Source: Polytrichum commune
Lineage: Eukaryota > Streptophyta > Polytrichopsida > Polytrichales > Polytrichaceae
DNA length: 64,000 nucleotides
Direction: 5' to 3'
Assembly: GCA_950295325.1 (NCBI GenBank)
Contig: OX485805.1
Span: 35,513,501 to 35,577,500, forward strand
Each line of letters opens with the position of its first letter. Position 1 is the stretch's first letter. The notes below the pieces were generated by a model. That model had not been told where the DNA came from and did not search any database. It was given only the letters and a program-made list of their open reading frames with translations. Position numbers and translations under genes: made by a program. This document shows, piece after piece, positions 11,005 through 24,367 of this stretch.

Positions 11005-14000
11005 TCAGACTCGAAAATGAGCTGTAGGAGTAAGGATAAACATCTTAACATCGTGTGAGGCCACCATCTTGCTTATACTGTCTTTCTGTGTCTGACTGAT
11101 TGTAGTGTGCTGCATGTCACAGAAGAGAATCAGAATGAGTATATTGTAGCATTTCAACCAGACACTTTCAATTGAACCAGGATATGTCTCCACAATTCAT
11201 AGCATTTGTCTCCACATTATCTGTTCATGCTTCTTAATAATGTTCTTAAAATTTTCAACATTGGAGTTTCGTACAGGTAAGAATTAAAGGACTTCAACAA
11301 CAGTGTACTTGACCTGATGATTTGAAGTGGGAAAGATACCAAAATGAAGGATATAGGAAAGAAATTGGTGTGTCCAGTCAATCGAGGTTAAGAATGCCTT
11401 TTTCAAAAGCCTAACTTTGGCACACTAGAGAAAAAGTTAGAGGCTACATATCCTTCGGAGTTTTCTTAAGACCACCTATACAAGTTGGATATTTTGTTTA
11501 ACCGATCAAACCTCATCAGTGGTGTGACTACGTCGTTGTACCATTCACAAGTACCAAAAACTGTTAACCACAGTAGCCGAAATGACAGAATCCCTCACGA
11601 AAATGCTTTTCATTTTGTACTATCACTATTATCCTGGGGAAATGGATAATTAGGAGAACAAAGAGTAGTGATCGTACCTTCCATAGATCTCTTACTGTGA
11701 CAGGAGTGCCATTTTCAAGGCCAATTTCAGACCAAGTTGCTGTAATGGTTGCATTTTGGCTACTTCGATTCCACAGCAGCAAAACAGTACGTCCTAAAGA
11801 TAGTTTCCCTGACCATACCTGCGTCCCAGTAGTTATCAAGCAGAATGCACAAAGCTCAGCCATCGACCTCATTATCTCTGAAAATTTTCTGGTAAACTTT
11901 GTCCTCATCCTTGGAGGACTATATTTTACTCTGTAAGAACACCACGTGCTAGGATTATATGTATGACACATGATAAATGTAGCTTTTCCTTACTTCTAGT
12001 CCTGTGACGGCTTGTTGGCTCACACGTTTACCCTGCACTCCCAATGAATCTGTAGCAGAAACGTAAACAACAAGAAAATAGAAGTCCATCAATAAAGGCA
12101 TCTGCAGTTGCCATGAAAATCTAGTTATAATCCGTTACTTTATTTGGCATGTGATAAAACGATGTATAATCTCACCAACATTAGAGGATGTTGCTCAGGT
12201 GAAAACTACATGGTTCCTGGTTGAAGACTGTAGCACAAAGAGTATACTTGGCACAGATGGATCTAGCTTTGACATTTCAGACAATCTTGCTCGCTTTCTT
12301 AAGGTCTGCTTAAAACATCTGCAGCTTCGTGTTCAAATATCCTGAATATCACAGGATCTGTGGTTTGTACAGCCATGTTTTAACTTCAGATTCATTAGTT
12401 CAGGATATAACTCACCTTGATTTACAGCTATAACTTCGTCATTGGATAGGATCTCTAGGATCCCTGAATTGATGTTGCGCACATCGCATCCAATAAGCAA
12501 CGGTGCCTACAGAATATGACATGGCCTAGTAAGTTTGTCACAATTAATGGAGGAATCACTCAAGCCTTTAACCTCTTCCTCGGATTTGTGGAAAATGGTT
12601 TCTTTGTCCATGTATGTCTCGTTCATTCCACCCTCACGTAGCAAGACTGGATGACATAATGATCTTTCACAATTTAGCACAACATGCACTAATTCCCCAC
12701 AGGGGAGCTTCTTTGCATCTGCTAGTTATATATTACTTTCGACATAGTCCATTTAGCAACAGGATGCAATATAAGCTCAGTAAAGAGTGATTGAGGTCAA
12801 GGCTATACTTTCATGAGAGCCCACAGGCTGAAGTGGGAACGATATTCAGTAAGCGACATTCCTCCATTACCAACTTCTAGCATGTCAGGATCTGAAGAGA
12901 ACACAAGCAAAGCACATCAGAAACCCCTCAGGAATCTTAGACCATTAATGAGAATGTACCATGTGATGATCAATTCTCAATAGCAGGTTGGCAGACAAGA
13001 AATACAGACAAGAACATACTCCCACATGGATTCTTTCCTTGATATCTGACATACTTACCGTTCCAACCACCAGGTCCAGCGTAGTCTGCCCATTGATTAT
13101 TCAAATCGACTATACCAACCATGCTGCAGAAGAGGCAATACTTGTGAGAAAATCAACAAGGTGTATGTTTGGATGCTAAAGCTTATGGAAGTGCCTGTAT
13201 GTGGATGGAAAGGCTTCCATTCCTTTCGAAATGAAAATGCAATCACCTAAAAAGTGAGTCCTTTTTTCAAAATTTGGTGGGAGGACCTTACTTGCATGCA
13301 TGAGCCATGAAGAATCTAATTTTATTGGTAGGCGGACTAGACTTCTAGATTTCCTTGAAACTAGACTTCTAAGATAGATTTGAGTTAAACGCAATTATGC
13401 AGTAGCCAAAACAAACATAAGAAGGAGGAAAGCACCTTGAGCAATTATTAATGACTCAATTTTGACCCTAAGGTACTGCTTTAAACTTATGTAACTCAAA
13501 TCAGTGAAAGTAATGTATCCAAATAGGTCTGAATTAATTTAAGATGATTTACCTATTCCAATTATCAGAGATGTCTCCAGTTGTGCGCCAACTGTTTCCA
13601 ACCTTTGAAGCCCATGTTGCTGGACTATCAACACCCCTGCATCAGCGTCAAAGCAGAGACCATTCCTAGTCTCAATCAATTTCTCTTCAAAATCTATAAC
13701 CAGATTTCATTGGTCAAATTTTCCAATACAACGTACATGTTTTCCTAGCAACTACGGGTGAACAAGCTTTACTGAGGTGGAGGAGGTACAAAGGTACAGG
13801 ACTCTAACTAAAATTCATTTTATGACTCTGGACGAACAAAGAAACTATTCATGTCACAAATATTGAACACTGTTAATTATTTTTGCTTTCCGCTGTCAAT
13901 TATCTCTTGGACATAAATTAGGGTAGCAGGAGCTCTCACCATTCACACATCGAGAAGAAAATGGGCCGACCAGTCTTATTCAAAGCATCACGCATAATGG

Positions 14001-17000
14001 GGTATCTGAAATACGCCAAGCAACCTTCAACAGGATTAGCTCAACACAATCCCCCCACCACCTTCAATATTACTATGTACCAATCTGAATTGAAAACCTC
14101 CACAAATTTTTTTGTCAAAGTAGCATCCAAAAAAATCTCTGACCTTTAGTTCCTTCAACTCCATAGCACACAACGATTCACCTAGAAACGTGTAAGTTAC
14201 AACAGAAATTAATAATAGCCTCTTGAGGAAGGGAAAAGTGACACATGAATGAGATGAACTCTGTCGGACCTGTACTCAGGTGTGCTTCCATCCGTGTAGC
14301 AATTGTCGTACTTCAGGTAGTCAACATCCTGGATCATGCCCACAACATTTCAAACATGGTATCTAAACTCGTGTGGCTCCTGCAAACTCGTCTGACTAGA
14401 ATTCCTATTCTCAAAATGGTTACTGTTATTGAGAAACCGTACTTGCCATGGACTTGGTAAAGTCACTGTAATGGCTGAGAAATCTTACCCAAGAAGCAAA
14501 AGTCTGAGCATCTTGTTGCTCGTGTCCCAAAGAACCTGGCTGGTATGCACAAGTGTAGTACCTGCCATAGATTACTGAAATTGAGTAGGATCCTGAGTCA
14601 CTTGCATTGATCTCAATGTGGAAGTGACTGAACAGCAACAGAAGTTGTTACGGAAATCCTTGCAATTTCTTCATTAGAATATGGTAGCCTCTCCAAAGCA
14701 GTACCATACTGAAACTCAATGTGTATTAGTATTCATAGTATGGCCGAAGCTATTATTGATAGTGATCATATCTGTGATCAAACCTGTTTTTTGAACATAG
14801 ATGACATGACAACAATTTGTTCAAAATGAAAGGGAGCAACGTGACCACTGGTGTCCTAATGCAATAAATGTATTCAAGGTACAGATCTCGATCTTCAAGC
14901 AAATTCAATGTGCCACTCACCCTGCATCTGAATAGATTCCCAACTTGAGACCTTTGCTGTGCACATGATCAGCAAGCGCCTTAATGCCTGAAGGAAAGGT
15001 TGTACTTCGTGCTTGAAGGTTACCCTGTCGTGGACACAAGAGCAGATCCATACTACCTACACGTTAGGTTCAAAAGCATGTGGAGAATAATGGTAACCTG
15101 ACTACATCTATGATTGAAATTAATGTATGAACCTTTCTAGGTCAAGCACGAATGAGCATATAGAACCAAGAAATAAGAAAGGCATAAAGGAATGTTTGGT
15201 ATGCCATTGTCCCCATACTAAGTTCAACACTAAAAATCAAATAAACACATTTATCCTTTCTTCAGATCGAATTTAATCTAATTATTAAGGTGCGAAATGT
15301 TGACTCACATTGCCATCTCGCTGCAAGGCAGCCCAGCAGTCATCTGTACCCATTGAGAAAATAGCTTTCAGATCATGATTAGACAGCATAACGGAACCTC
15401 GTCCTAGGAGATCTAGTAATGTTTTGTTAATTTCAGGGGATGTGATCCTCCTGTAGAATTGCCTAGGCTTTCAATACATCCCAACAGTTCTCAACACCAT
15501 GTAAATAGATTCAGAATTAGCGAAACCCACCTAAATTAACGTAGTTGTAACCCTTGGCAGCAAGCCCTGTTGACACAAGCGCAGTAGCTGCACAACAAAA
15601 CCTCACAGTCAGTTATTTGTGAACCTGCGGCTGAAGTTAGAATCTGTTTTCTACGAATTTCTCTTAAGGGAAAGTTCACCTGGAGACGTGCATACCTGTT
15701 TCAAAAACAACGGTCTCGTTGACGTTGCAGGCGAAGTGATTCCAGCTGTTCCATCTGATACCAACAGCACGAGTCGTTTGACATGAATGTACAGCATATA
15801 GAGTGCTCTTCGGCTTCCTAAAGTCTTTAGACCTTTATGATCACTTCATTGCTGATCTCCATTGACACAAAAAGCTGTGTACTCTCATTCTTTCCTCCAA
15901 TTCCATCCAACTTTACTGCCTGAAATTCTTGTGTGTCTTACAGGAAGGTTTATTTCATGGAGTGCAAAACCATGTTGGCGTAGATGCAGTGCATGAAGCA
16001 TGCAAGCACAACCTCATGCACATGAGAACTATCAAATTCAAGATTAAACATGAAGATTATCAAATTCAAGATCAAACCTGAAGTGTACCAAACTCAAGAT
16101 TACACATGAAGCTTATTAAATTCAAGATCAATCATGAAGATTATCAAATTTCAAGATTGAACATGAACAGGTCTCAATTGAAAGCAAGGAGTATTCACCG
16201 TTATAGTTACGAAAGACTAGAGCTATGCGTCTTAGGAACAGACACAGATGTTGTGGATTGATTGAGACTGCCATTATTAGGAATCATTTGACGCCAGACT
16301 TTTCGGTGCCGCTCAATTTAAAATCGACGCATCGATATAAATTCAGGTCAGTATACTCAATACAAGAAGCTCGTTCTTCGAATTCAAGAGAAAAGATCAC
16401 ATTGCATCCAATCGAGGAAATTCCACTAAACACAGTTGCGTCAGGCAATTCGACCAAAATTGTAATCCAAGGGAGCCAATCCAAATTGAAGTCGTGTATA
16501 GACAAAGACGCATGTCGACGAGAAGTCCTGGATAAAATGACGCAAATCCGAGGGGAAATCTCATATCCTACGTTAATCATAAGAAATTTCCAAGATAAAC
16601 ATAGCTAATTTACACAATAATGGGATTGGAGATCGTGTGGATTCCACAAAAACACAAAACACGTCAGAGAATTCGAAAAAACAAGAACGCATTGCGATCA
16701 GAATGCCTTTCCTCCAGTGACTCAAATGCCACGAGAATCAACGACTATTCTCCAAGAAATGCACACAACACCTCGTAAGCATGCTTTTAAAATCGAGAAA
16801 TTATTTATTTCTCAAAGAAAAATTGGAAGCGATGAAGAATGCGCGTTAGTGGAGATACGCACCCCATGGGAGGCGTGGCTCCCAGACCATTGTTTAAGCC
16901 CAAGTTCCGCCGGTGAGTCGACAAGGACGCAGTAGGCTTCAAAATACTTCGATCCAAAATTCCACGGGCAGCCTCAGATTTCTGGATTCCTCCATTTCGA

Positions 17001-17104
17001 TCGCCGCTGCCAAGAATCACAAGAAAAAGGAGGCCAGCGGCGAGGAAGCTGGAGTCCGCCATAGCCGTCGTCGTTGTCGTCGTCTTCTTCGCCATAGCCA
17101 TCAA
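11005..17104 (-). CDS. Alpha-galactosidase (GH27), complete 15-exon gene
   Basis: Releases terminal alpha-galactose from oligosaccharides and galactomannan or arabinogalactan in the secretory route, vacuole or wall. Exons in gene order: 16863–17104, 15696–15754, 15531–15587, 15309–15343, 14921–15024, 14489–14561, 14270–14328, 13940–14005, 13553–13636, 13059–13123, 12809–12891, 12416–12506, 11994–12049, 11678–11818, 11005–11109. All join in phase to 1320 bp (439 aa), with GT–AG introns throughout. A hydrophobic signal peptide ([14 protein letters not shown]) lies near residue 20. GH27 landmarks: GWNSWNHF, DDCW (120–123), GIYSDAG, nucleophile D198 in YLKYDNC, acid/base D253 in [19 protein letters not shown], then the C-terminal beta-sandwich. 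Nothing appears broken. A second Met six bases downstream is an equally possible start. Confidence 0.95.
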
Positions 17105-17170
17105 ATTCCCCGAGGCTTTGAGGTCCTGAACGAAGTCCTGAATGAGGTCTGAAAGGAGGTCCTCTAAGCT

Positions 17171-17178
<8 letters not shown>

Positions 17179-17225
<47 letters not shown>
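17179..17225. repeat. (CT)n microsatellite upstream of the alpha-galactosidase gene
   Basis: A run of about 20 CT dinucleotides after a C tract, 75–120 bp upstream of the inferred start of the minus-strand gene. On the coding strand it reads (GA)n, a common plant 5' UTR/core-promoter element. A regulatory role is inference. Confidence 0.9.
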
Positions 17226-17228
<3 letters not shown>

Positions 17229-20074
17229 ATTACATGATCCCCTTCGATCGCCGTGGTGGATAGCTTAACTTATATAACTTATGATTTTGTGACTATTCAC
17301 TTTGAACTCTTATAGCTTTTGCATCTCTACTCCAATTGAGCCTCGGCCAAGTGACCTTATAAAGGTCTTTTGGGGATTTGGATGCCGTGCTGTACCATTT
17401 CCAACTTATGTCAATGGAGTCCTTGAGCGGTGACTTTTTTTAATGTCTCTTTTTGTCCTTTACAGTTGGTTTTGACGAGTCGCGTCCACCATCTTACATG
17501 GCAATAGACTTGTGACTTGTTCTTTAACTGAATGGGACTTTTGATCAGGGGTTGGTTGTTTTGCATAAGTTACAACATGTGTCATGTTTGGTAAGTTTTG
17601 TGTGCATGATCGAAGGTTTTCCGAAGGTTTGAACCAAACAAAATAAACTTTCTATTTTGGTTCATTAAGGTTTAAGTTCTTTTTGATGTGTCAAGAGATT
17701 GTTGAAATGAAATTAGCCCTCGACGAACCATAATAGGTTGCTCTTGATTCAAATCCAAACATTGTTTATGCACGTGCATGACAAGTGGAAAGAAACCAAT
17801 GGTTTTATGTGTAAAACAACCAATGGGAAAGCAAAGGGAACCAAGTCCTAGCAAAAAGTGACCTTGAGTTAAAAGATAACTCAGATGATATCAATCCCAA
17901 TCTAAACATTGTTTTTGAAATCTCAAGACATCAACAAGTAGTTATGCTACAAAAGAGGTTATGCTTTATGAGAAACTAGTTTGACATGTGTTGTATTGGT
18001 TGTATTGGTTGTTATAAGACATCAATGCATATGAATTACGAATTGGCAAGATCTAAATATTGATGTCCTAGTTGGTTTTGATCTATGGCAATGTCTTATC
18101 TCCATGACACCTCTTACCAATCTTTCAGTTTACTCTTGCACTGTGATAGATAGAGGAGCAAGTATGTAGGAAGTTAAATGAGTTGGTGGGTAGATTAGGG
18201 GTAGATCAGTGGGTCGATACATAGGTTGCCCATAGACATTCTACCATCCATACCAAAAAAAACTTGATTTACCTTTATCATTTCACCAACTTTGCAAGTT
18301 GGGCTCATAGTTGTGGTGACCTTTCACATGGTTTTGACGACTTATCAACTAGAAAAGAGATTACTTCTCTTGTAGTTTTCCATGACTTATCAACTAGAAG
18401 AAGAGATTAGTTCTCTTGTAGTTTTCCAAGACTCATCAACTAGAAGAAGAGATTACTTTCTCATAGTTTTTCATGACTTATCAACAAGAATAAGAGATGA
18501 CTTTGATGTTGTCACCAACGTGAATTTGTGTTGTTAATTCAGTTTCTAACTTAATCTAGTTCATGTGGATTTAAAATTGACATCTTGAACATTAGGAAGA
18601 GCTTGAAAAATATCGCCACCTTTCAAAGATGAACACCTTGAACAAATGAGGTCAAGCCATCCCACACCTATCACAAAGGGATGGTCAGTTCAACACTTTG
18701 AGTGCAAAAGCTAATTCCTAAGTAATATCTACAATGAATTGAACTTGGTCTTGACCAATAAGAATACACAATGTGATAATTTTTTCCAAATAATAATATT
18801 TTTTATATTGAACTGCAACAATCTACAATAATCTCCCCCAATGACAAGCAACTAGGTTTCCACATGATTAGTTGTAAAATCCGAATACTCCCAAGTTCCA
18901 TTATTATTGGATGGACCATTATAGTACGGTGCGCCAAACCAAGTGCCAAGTAGATCACTCAGTTGAACACGACTCCCAATTTAACCCCTTGAAGACCACA
19001 AGACCCAAAAGTGGTCTACAATTGTTGTGTAAAGACTCTAGATTTGAATACTTATCACATTTGCCAAAAGTACATAAATATGGACACATTAGTCCCATAT
19101 ATCATGTCAATGGTTTTTAATAAAATAAATTGAAAAGAAGAACTTTGGTCGCATGAAGGGCAGCCGGAGTGAATTGAATAATATAGTTACAATGATACTT
19201 GTGGCATGTATATACCCTTAAGTGTCTTAATTACATGTGTGTGTGTGTGTTGGGGGGGGGGGGGGATGTTAACATGGACACTTGGTAATGCTTTGTGCAT
19301 ATATGTGGCAATCACTATAACACGATACCAAATCTCCCATGACCTATATGTTCAATTGCCAAGTTGTTTGTCATTGGCCTAGCTGGGGTAGTGTCATCAT
19401 CAAGAGCATTTTTACAAGCCATAAAGGTCCAAATGTGATTTGGGCACTTGGAATAATGCACCTTTTGCGTACTAGTAGGGAGTGTTTATGTACCATGTGC
19501 CTTATGCCTTATGCAATATAACCTACATGGTGGGGGGGGTGTCATTGTTGGTGCAGTACAAAGCAAAGCTAAAGCACTTCATAAGAAGATTCTATGAAAT
19601 TTACATGGGATGTTGGGAAATGTAGATATAGTTATTGTGTTATGTGAGATGTTGTAGTCTAAGCTCAACCTCCCCCCCCCCCAACTTCGAGACTGCTTGA
19701 ATTGTCATAGACAAATATGTATTCACAATTGCATACTATACTCTCTTCATACAAAATAAGCTTCAATCCATGAGTGTTGAACCCCTACATGCTTTTAGCA
19801 TGTTCATCTAGTTGTATTATTACCTCTTCATACTAGATGATAAGAAATCTTCATCAAACTCTTTTCCAATTTGCTTTGTGTTCATGTGTCAAGAAGTGTA
19901 AATTGCAAGACAACAAGCTATCAAAATCTACCAAAAAGTCACATCAATATCTACATTCACGTTGTATATATTCAAAATACTATATCTATAAGAGGACCAA
20001 GTCAGGTTCCAAAGACATTTACAGGTTAAGCCACCCTTCACTTATACACTAATCTTACAAGAATCTCGAGATTT
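17226..20074. other. Intergenic stretch, no gene seen
   Basis: Contains the minisatellite at 18338–18500, a GT run followed by a long G tract (19227–19266) and a C tract near 19671–19682. No exon, tRNA or element with clear ends was recognised. Confidence 0.5.
18338..18500. repeat. ~58 bp minisatellite, about three copies
   Basis: Successive units read GACTTATCAACTAGAARAAG, AGATTACTTCTCTTGTAG and TTTTCCATGACTTATCAACT with minor changes. The array is short and degenerate towards its right end. Confidence 0.8.
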
Positions 20075-20230
20075 CATAACATTATTCAGATCCATGTAAG
20101 TGTTTTGTGGGACTGAAAATATTCCACAAATATTCCCCTCATTCAAACCAAATGTGACGAATAACATGGAACATTCCACATGATACTATCAGTCCCACGT
20201 AATATTGTTATGAATCTGAATAATGTTATG
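20075..20230. mobile_element. MITE, 156 bp, well-formed (GTGGGACTGA family)
   Basis: Left terminus (20075–20095, CATAACATTATTCAGATCCA…) and right terminus (20210–20230) are inverted copies with one mismatch over 21 bp. Weaker pairing continues inward through GTGGGACTGA / TCAGTCCCAC. No coding capacity. It is the best-preserved member of a family with relics at 3141–3455 and near 31165. Confidence 0.8.
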
Positions 20231-22283
20231 TTGGAATGTGCATCACTCTCAAGCTAAACAATTTTTTAGCACCATCTTTGAGGTATTGACTAAAGACACA
20301 AACTTATGCTTATAGTATTGCAATAAGGTGTTGCTAATAAGGCCCGGGTGGTGGGATTACAATCAACGTGGACCCATTGCGTAGTTTTCGCTTATCTTTG
20401 TTGAGAAGTAAAGGCACTACTAGTGCATGATGGAGGCAAGTGGAATGCGAGCCCTGACAAAACGTTTTGTAGAAGTGAATCAAAAGTCGAGAGCAAGTGG
20501 CATAAGCTCATAAGCTAGAGTGTTGTCGAAGTTCAACCTTGCTTCTTGATGTCCATGATAATTTCAATGACAATTGTCTCAATTATTTCAACGATAATTT
20601 GTCGGTCATGCACTCTTCCATGACCCGACCATCGTCACAAAGACAAATTAACTTACCGTAGAGTGATGTCTAGTTCAACACTTTCAAGTGTCGGAAAGAT
20701 AATTTCCACATTGTATTCAACGGTGTCTTGGACGAATGATCGTACGACAAGTGGACATTTTCTTCCATAGATTTGATCGTCTTGTGTGAAACTAGCCAAC
20801 ATCATATGGTATTGGTTGGTGCCTTGGAAGTGGTTTGTGTACTCTTTCTATAGAGAGTTCCATATAGTTGTAGTTTTGTAATTATAATGGTTTGTGTCTT
20901 AGCGAAGTTATCTCACTAGAGGAAATTGTGTGCAAATGAACCATGGCATGTGGTGGCATTGGGTTAGTGGAGGGCATGTGGTGGCATTTGGACAAGAATT
21001 TATGTAATTTTGAACATGCACATGACATAAATGGGTATTGTCAGTTGCAGCGGATGTGTCAGAATGGGGTTTGTGAACCATAAGATTTCTTCTAATGATC
21101 GTCAAACATAATAAGAATGATCTTTGAAATTATTGAAGAACAAACAAAAAGAATCCACATGTGAACAACATAAATTTGATGATTCATAATTGTCTAACAA
21201 ATGGCTTTGCCACAAGAGGTTTTGTCTAACTTAGATCTCTTCGGCTAACTTAATTTTTGAGGGTTTGACATAGTTCCGATATGGGCCTCTCCATGCATAG
21301 AAACATGTATTTGAGTTACATATTCTCATTCTAAGCCAAACATGTCAAAGATGACCCCATCTAAGATTACCTTGTTCTTCACAGTTTGGATTCAAATACA
21401 CAACATGGGTGCATTTGGATGCAAATACAAATTTAGTATTTTTGAATCATCCACAACAATAATAACAATAATACACGTGAGTATATTTGTATTTCCTCTT
21501 TGGAACAAGAATAAATAAAACGGTTTTAGACTCAATGCGACTCCTAGAAATTGTGCACATAAGTCATGCACTTGTCGTATATTGAACCCGTGGTCCATTA
21601 AGAATTGAGCAAAATTTAATTTTTGTATCAATTTAAACCTTAGCTAACCTTATATGGTAAGTCCACCATCCTATAGCCGCTTGAGGCAAATCCCTACTAT
21701 GATTACCATAGGCTGATAGAAGGTTGGGCGGAAAACTAATAGTAATAATTCAAGCATATTTATAAATAAAAAATCAACGAGTCAAATGGCCTGAATGGAA
21801 GGAAGACAATCATAAAAGTATAGATATTAGAAAATTTCTCAACACTCAATAATTCTCATTCTTGTCAATGGGACAAAACATATGATCAATTTGCCTTTGT
21901 CTCTTAGCCATGCTTGCAAATTCTCATATAACCTCTACCAAACATGAACACAAAATTATAGAAAAGACTATTCACAACCTTAACTAGCACACTAAGAAGG
22001 CTTAACATAAACTCTAAAGATTAACATCATGTATTTAGCTGCCATGATTGAATGAAAAATAAGTTATAATACATCAATTTGTATGTAGGATATGGCATGT
22101 GCCTAAATAAATAATAACATGCATACATATTTGTCTGATTTCTCATAAATGTTTTTATGGACCACCTAAGTCTTTTTTATGAAATTAATTGATTATTCTA
22201 CCCAACATGATATCAACCTATGGTATATCCCAAGTTTGGGTCATTAAATAAGATAGCCTACTAGGGTGGGTCCCCTTCATATA
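20231..22283. other. Intergenic stretch, no gene seen
   Basis: AT-rich sequence. No exon, RNA gene or element with paired ends was recognised. Confidence 0.45.
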
Positions 22284-22788
22284 AGGGCCACTTCACATAT
22301 GAGACTGAGAGCCCGTGACCAATACACTTCAAGCACTCTCATCAGTGGAAAAGGTGGAGCCAGTCCAAGTTCGCTTCACACTATGCTTGAGGGACCAACT
22401 GAGTATGTGAATGCAAGATGGATGAACAATCTACATGGATTCCTACATGGCATCAAATGGATCATGTTTCATGGTCACTTGGACTATTTTCATAAACCAC
22501 CTCTTGGAGGTAGACCTAACACAAAACCATTGGGAGACCATGGCACGCCGAACGCTCACAACCGTTGATTTATTCTATTTCATCATATGTGAGGACCCAC
22601 ATGAATAGAAATTCATTGAAATAGCATTCGGTTGAGAGCCCAATCACATATGACTTCACACTACAGTTGAGGGTCCATGACCACACTATGTGATTTTGGA
22701 GGTGTGTTGGGACGGCTTTTGGACACTCTTCTTTTGGGCTCTCACAATTTCATGGTCACGGCTCTTGGCTCGTGTGTGAAGTGGCCCT
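22284..22788. mobile_element. TIR element, 505 bp, AGGGCCACTTCACA ends
   Basis: AGGGCCACTTCACA (22284–22297) and TGTGAAGTGGCCCT (22775–22788) are perfect 14-bp inverted termini. A second inverted pair lies inside (CTTCACACTATGCTTGAGGG at about 22374 and CTTCACACTACAGTTGAGGG at about 22651, in similar context). The ends resemble those of the elements at 5538–6520 and 31917–32403, so it is probably a distant member of the same superfamily. No open frame for a transposase. Confidence 0.75.
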
Positions 22789-23487
22789 AAGGGAAGCCCT
22801 AGTATTGGCCGGGAATTCATGCAAGCTTATTTCTAACAATGGAAAGTTGCTATTGCATGCAAAATATACTAGTCAATACCCATGAGCCATGTGGCAAGCA
22901 AGCTAACCATATAATTAAATTTCATATAGGAATTGTTTTGGGTGAATGAAGGATCAATGCCCACATGCATGTTCACCCTTGTAGAGTGGTCAATCCTCAA
23001 GTTGAGTATTGTAAAGCTTTGCAAGGAAGGCCCCACATAAGTGGGAAATCATATGGTTGCACAACCCCCTTCATTGGGGTTGCAACACCCTTGTGCTTAG
23101 CAATAATATGGACAAAGCCAATAAATATCTCATTTTTTTTTAATTTAATGAGAATACCATGAAACCATCACAATGACACGAAATTGATTTTAAAATTTGG
23201 GAAGCCGAAAAGGCCAATGGGGCTGAAAGTACATTAAGATGGTTTCAAACCAACCAATTCTCTAGAGTGACGGAGTTCAACAACCACTGTGAGATAGAGG
23301 CTAATGTCAACTTGGTGGTCTAACTGAAGAAAGACTTGAGATTTCCTATAAGACTACATTCTCAAACAGTGATGGAAACTTATGCTATGAACCTCATTTG
23401 GTGGAGACAACTGACAAGGTCATTTCTCTCAACCGTATGGATTAAGTGTAAAATTCTTCCTTCACAACTCTCCAACTTAGTCCTTCT

Positions 23488-24050
23488 AAGGGCCAATTTA
23501 CACCATGGACCATGAAGTCGGACCATGGAAGATGACCTTTTTCCATGGTCCGATTTCGTGGTCCATCGTCCATGGTCCGATCTCTTAAAAGTCAATTTAC
23601 AAAGCCTTGGGGCCCCTCACTAGGTGTAAATTCAAATTTGGACCAAGAGGATTGACTATGCACCAAAAAGTGAATGTGTTGATTTAAAAAAAAAATGTTG
23701 AAAAATGACAATTTTGAGAAATATTTTAATTTGACCAATCTTTTGTCTTCTCTTGTCTTCATCTTCTCTCCTCCCCCCCACAAAAAAATCATTTAAGAAT
23801 TATAATTACAACATTTTTCTGCCATGGGCCCTTGCCTTTTTCTACCAGAGCACTTATTTTGCCTCTCCCACTGCAAAACCGTTGGACCATGTGAGTGGAT
23901 AATGTCTTTTGGAGAGCTTGAACTCCATGATCACACTGACATTTTTTCCTTGATGTAAATTGAAGTGGTCTCGGATTGAGTTCAACAACGAATCACATAT
24001 TGTATAGGGCCTTGGAACTACTTCATGATCCATGGTGTAAACAATCCCTA
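23488..24050. mobile_element. TIR element, GGACCATGAAGT family, copy 2 (full length)
   Basis: The left end (AATTTACACCATGGACCATG, then AAGT) is inverse to the right end (ACTTCATGATCCATGGTGTA, then AACAATCCC). The interior matches 7388–7730. Inside the left end GGTCCATCGTCCATGGTCCG gives further short hairpins. No coding capacity. Confidence 0.7.
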
Positions 24051-24367
24051 AGTCTAAAATCAATTCTTCATAACTTTCCAAATTAGTCCTTCTAATCATA
24101 CTTTATAATTCATCTTTGATTTGTGGTGTTGAACCCCCAAGGCCTTTAGGGGGTTTCACGTCCAAGGGGTTTATACTTCAAGAGCCTTACGTCGCGCACA
24201 TATCTGGTCCGTAGATACTGGGGAATCCAAGGGCTCAGATCTTTCTCCCTCCATGGGTTTGGCTTCGCTGCTTGGAGAAACCCTAATTCTGCTGCTGTGT
24301 TGTTTCTCAGGGTTTTGCAGCACAGGTTTTGCCAAGTTCCGTTAGGTCCAAGCTCACTTAGACAGAC

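Noticed and set aside
16225-16608. Plus-strand frame of 127 codons in the first intron of the alpha-galactosidase
   Set aside because: No family resemblance, it lies wholly inside an intron of a well-supported gene, and an equally long opposing frame exists.
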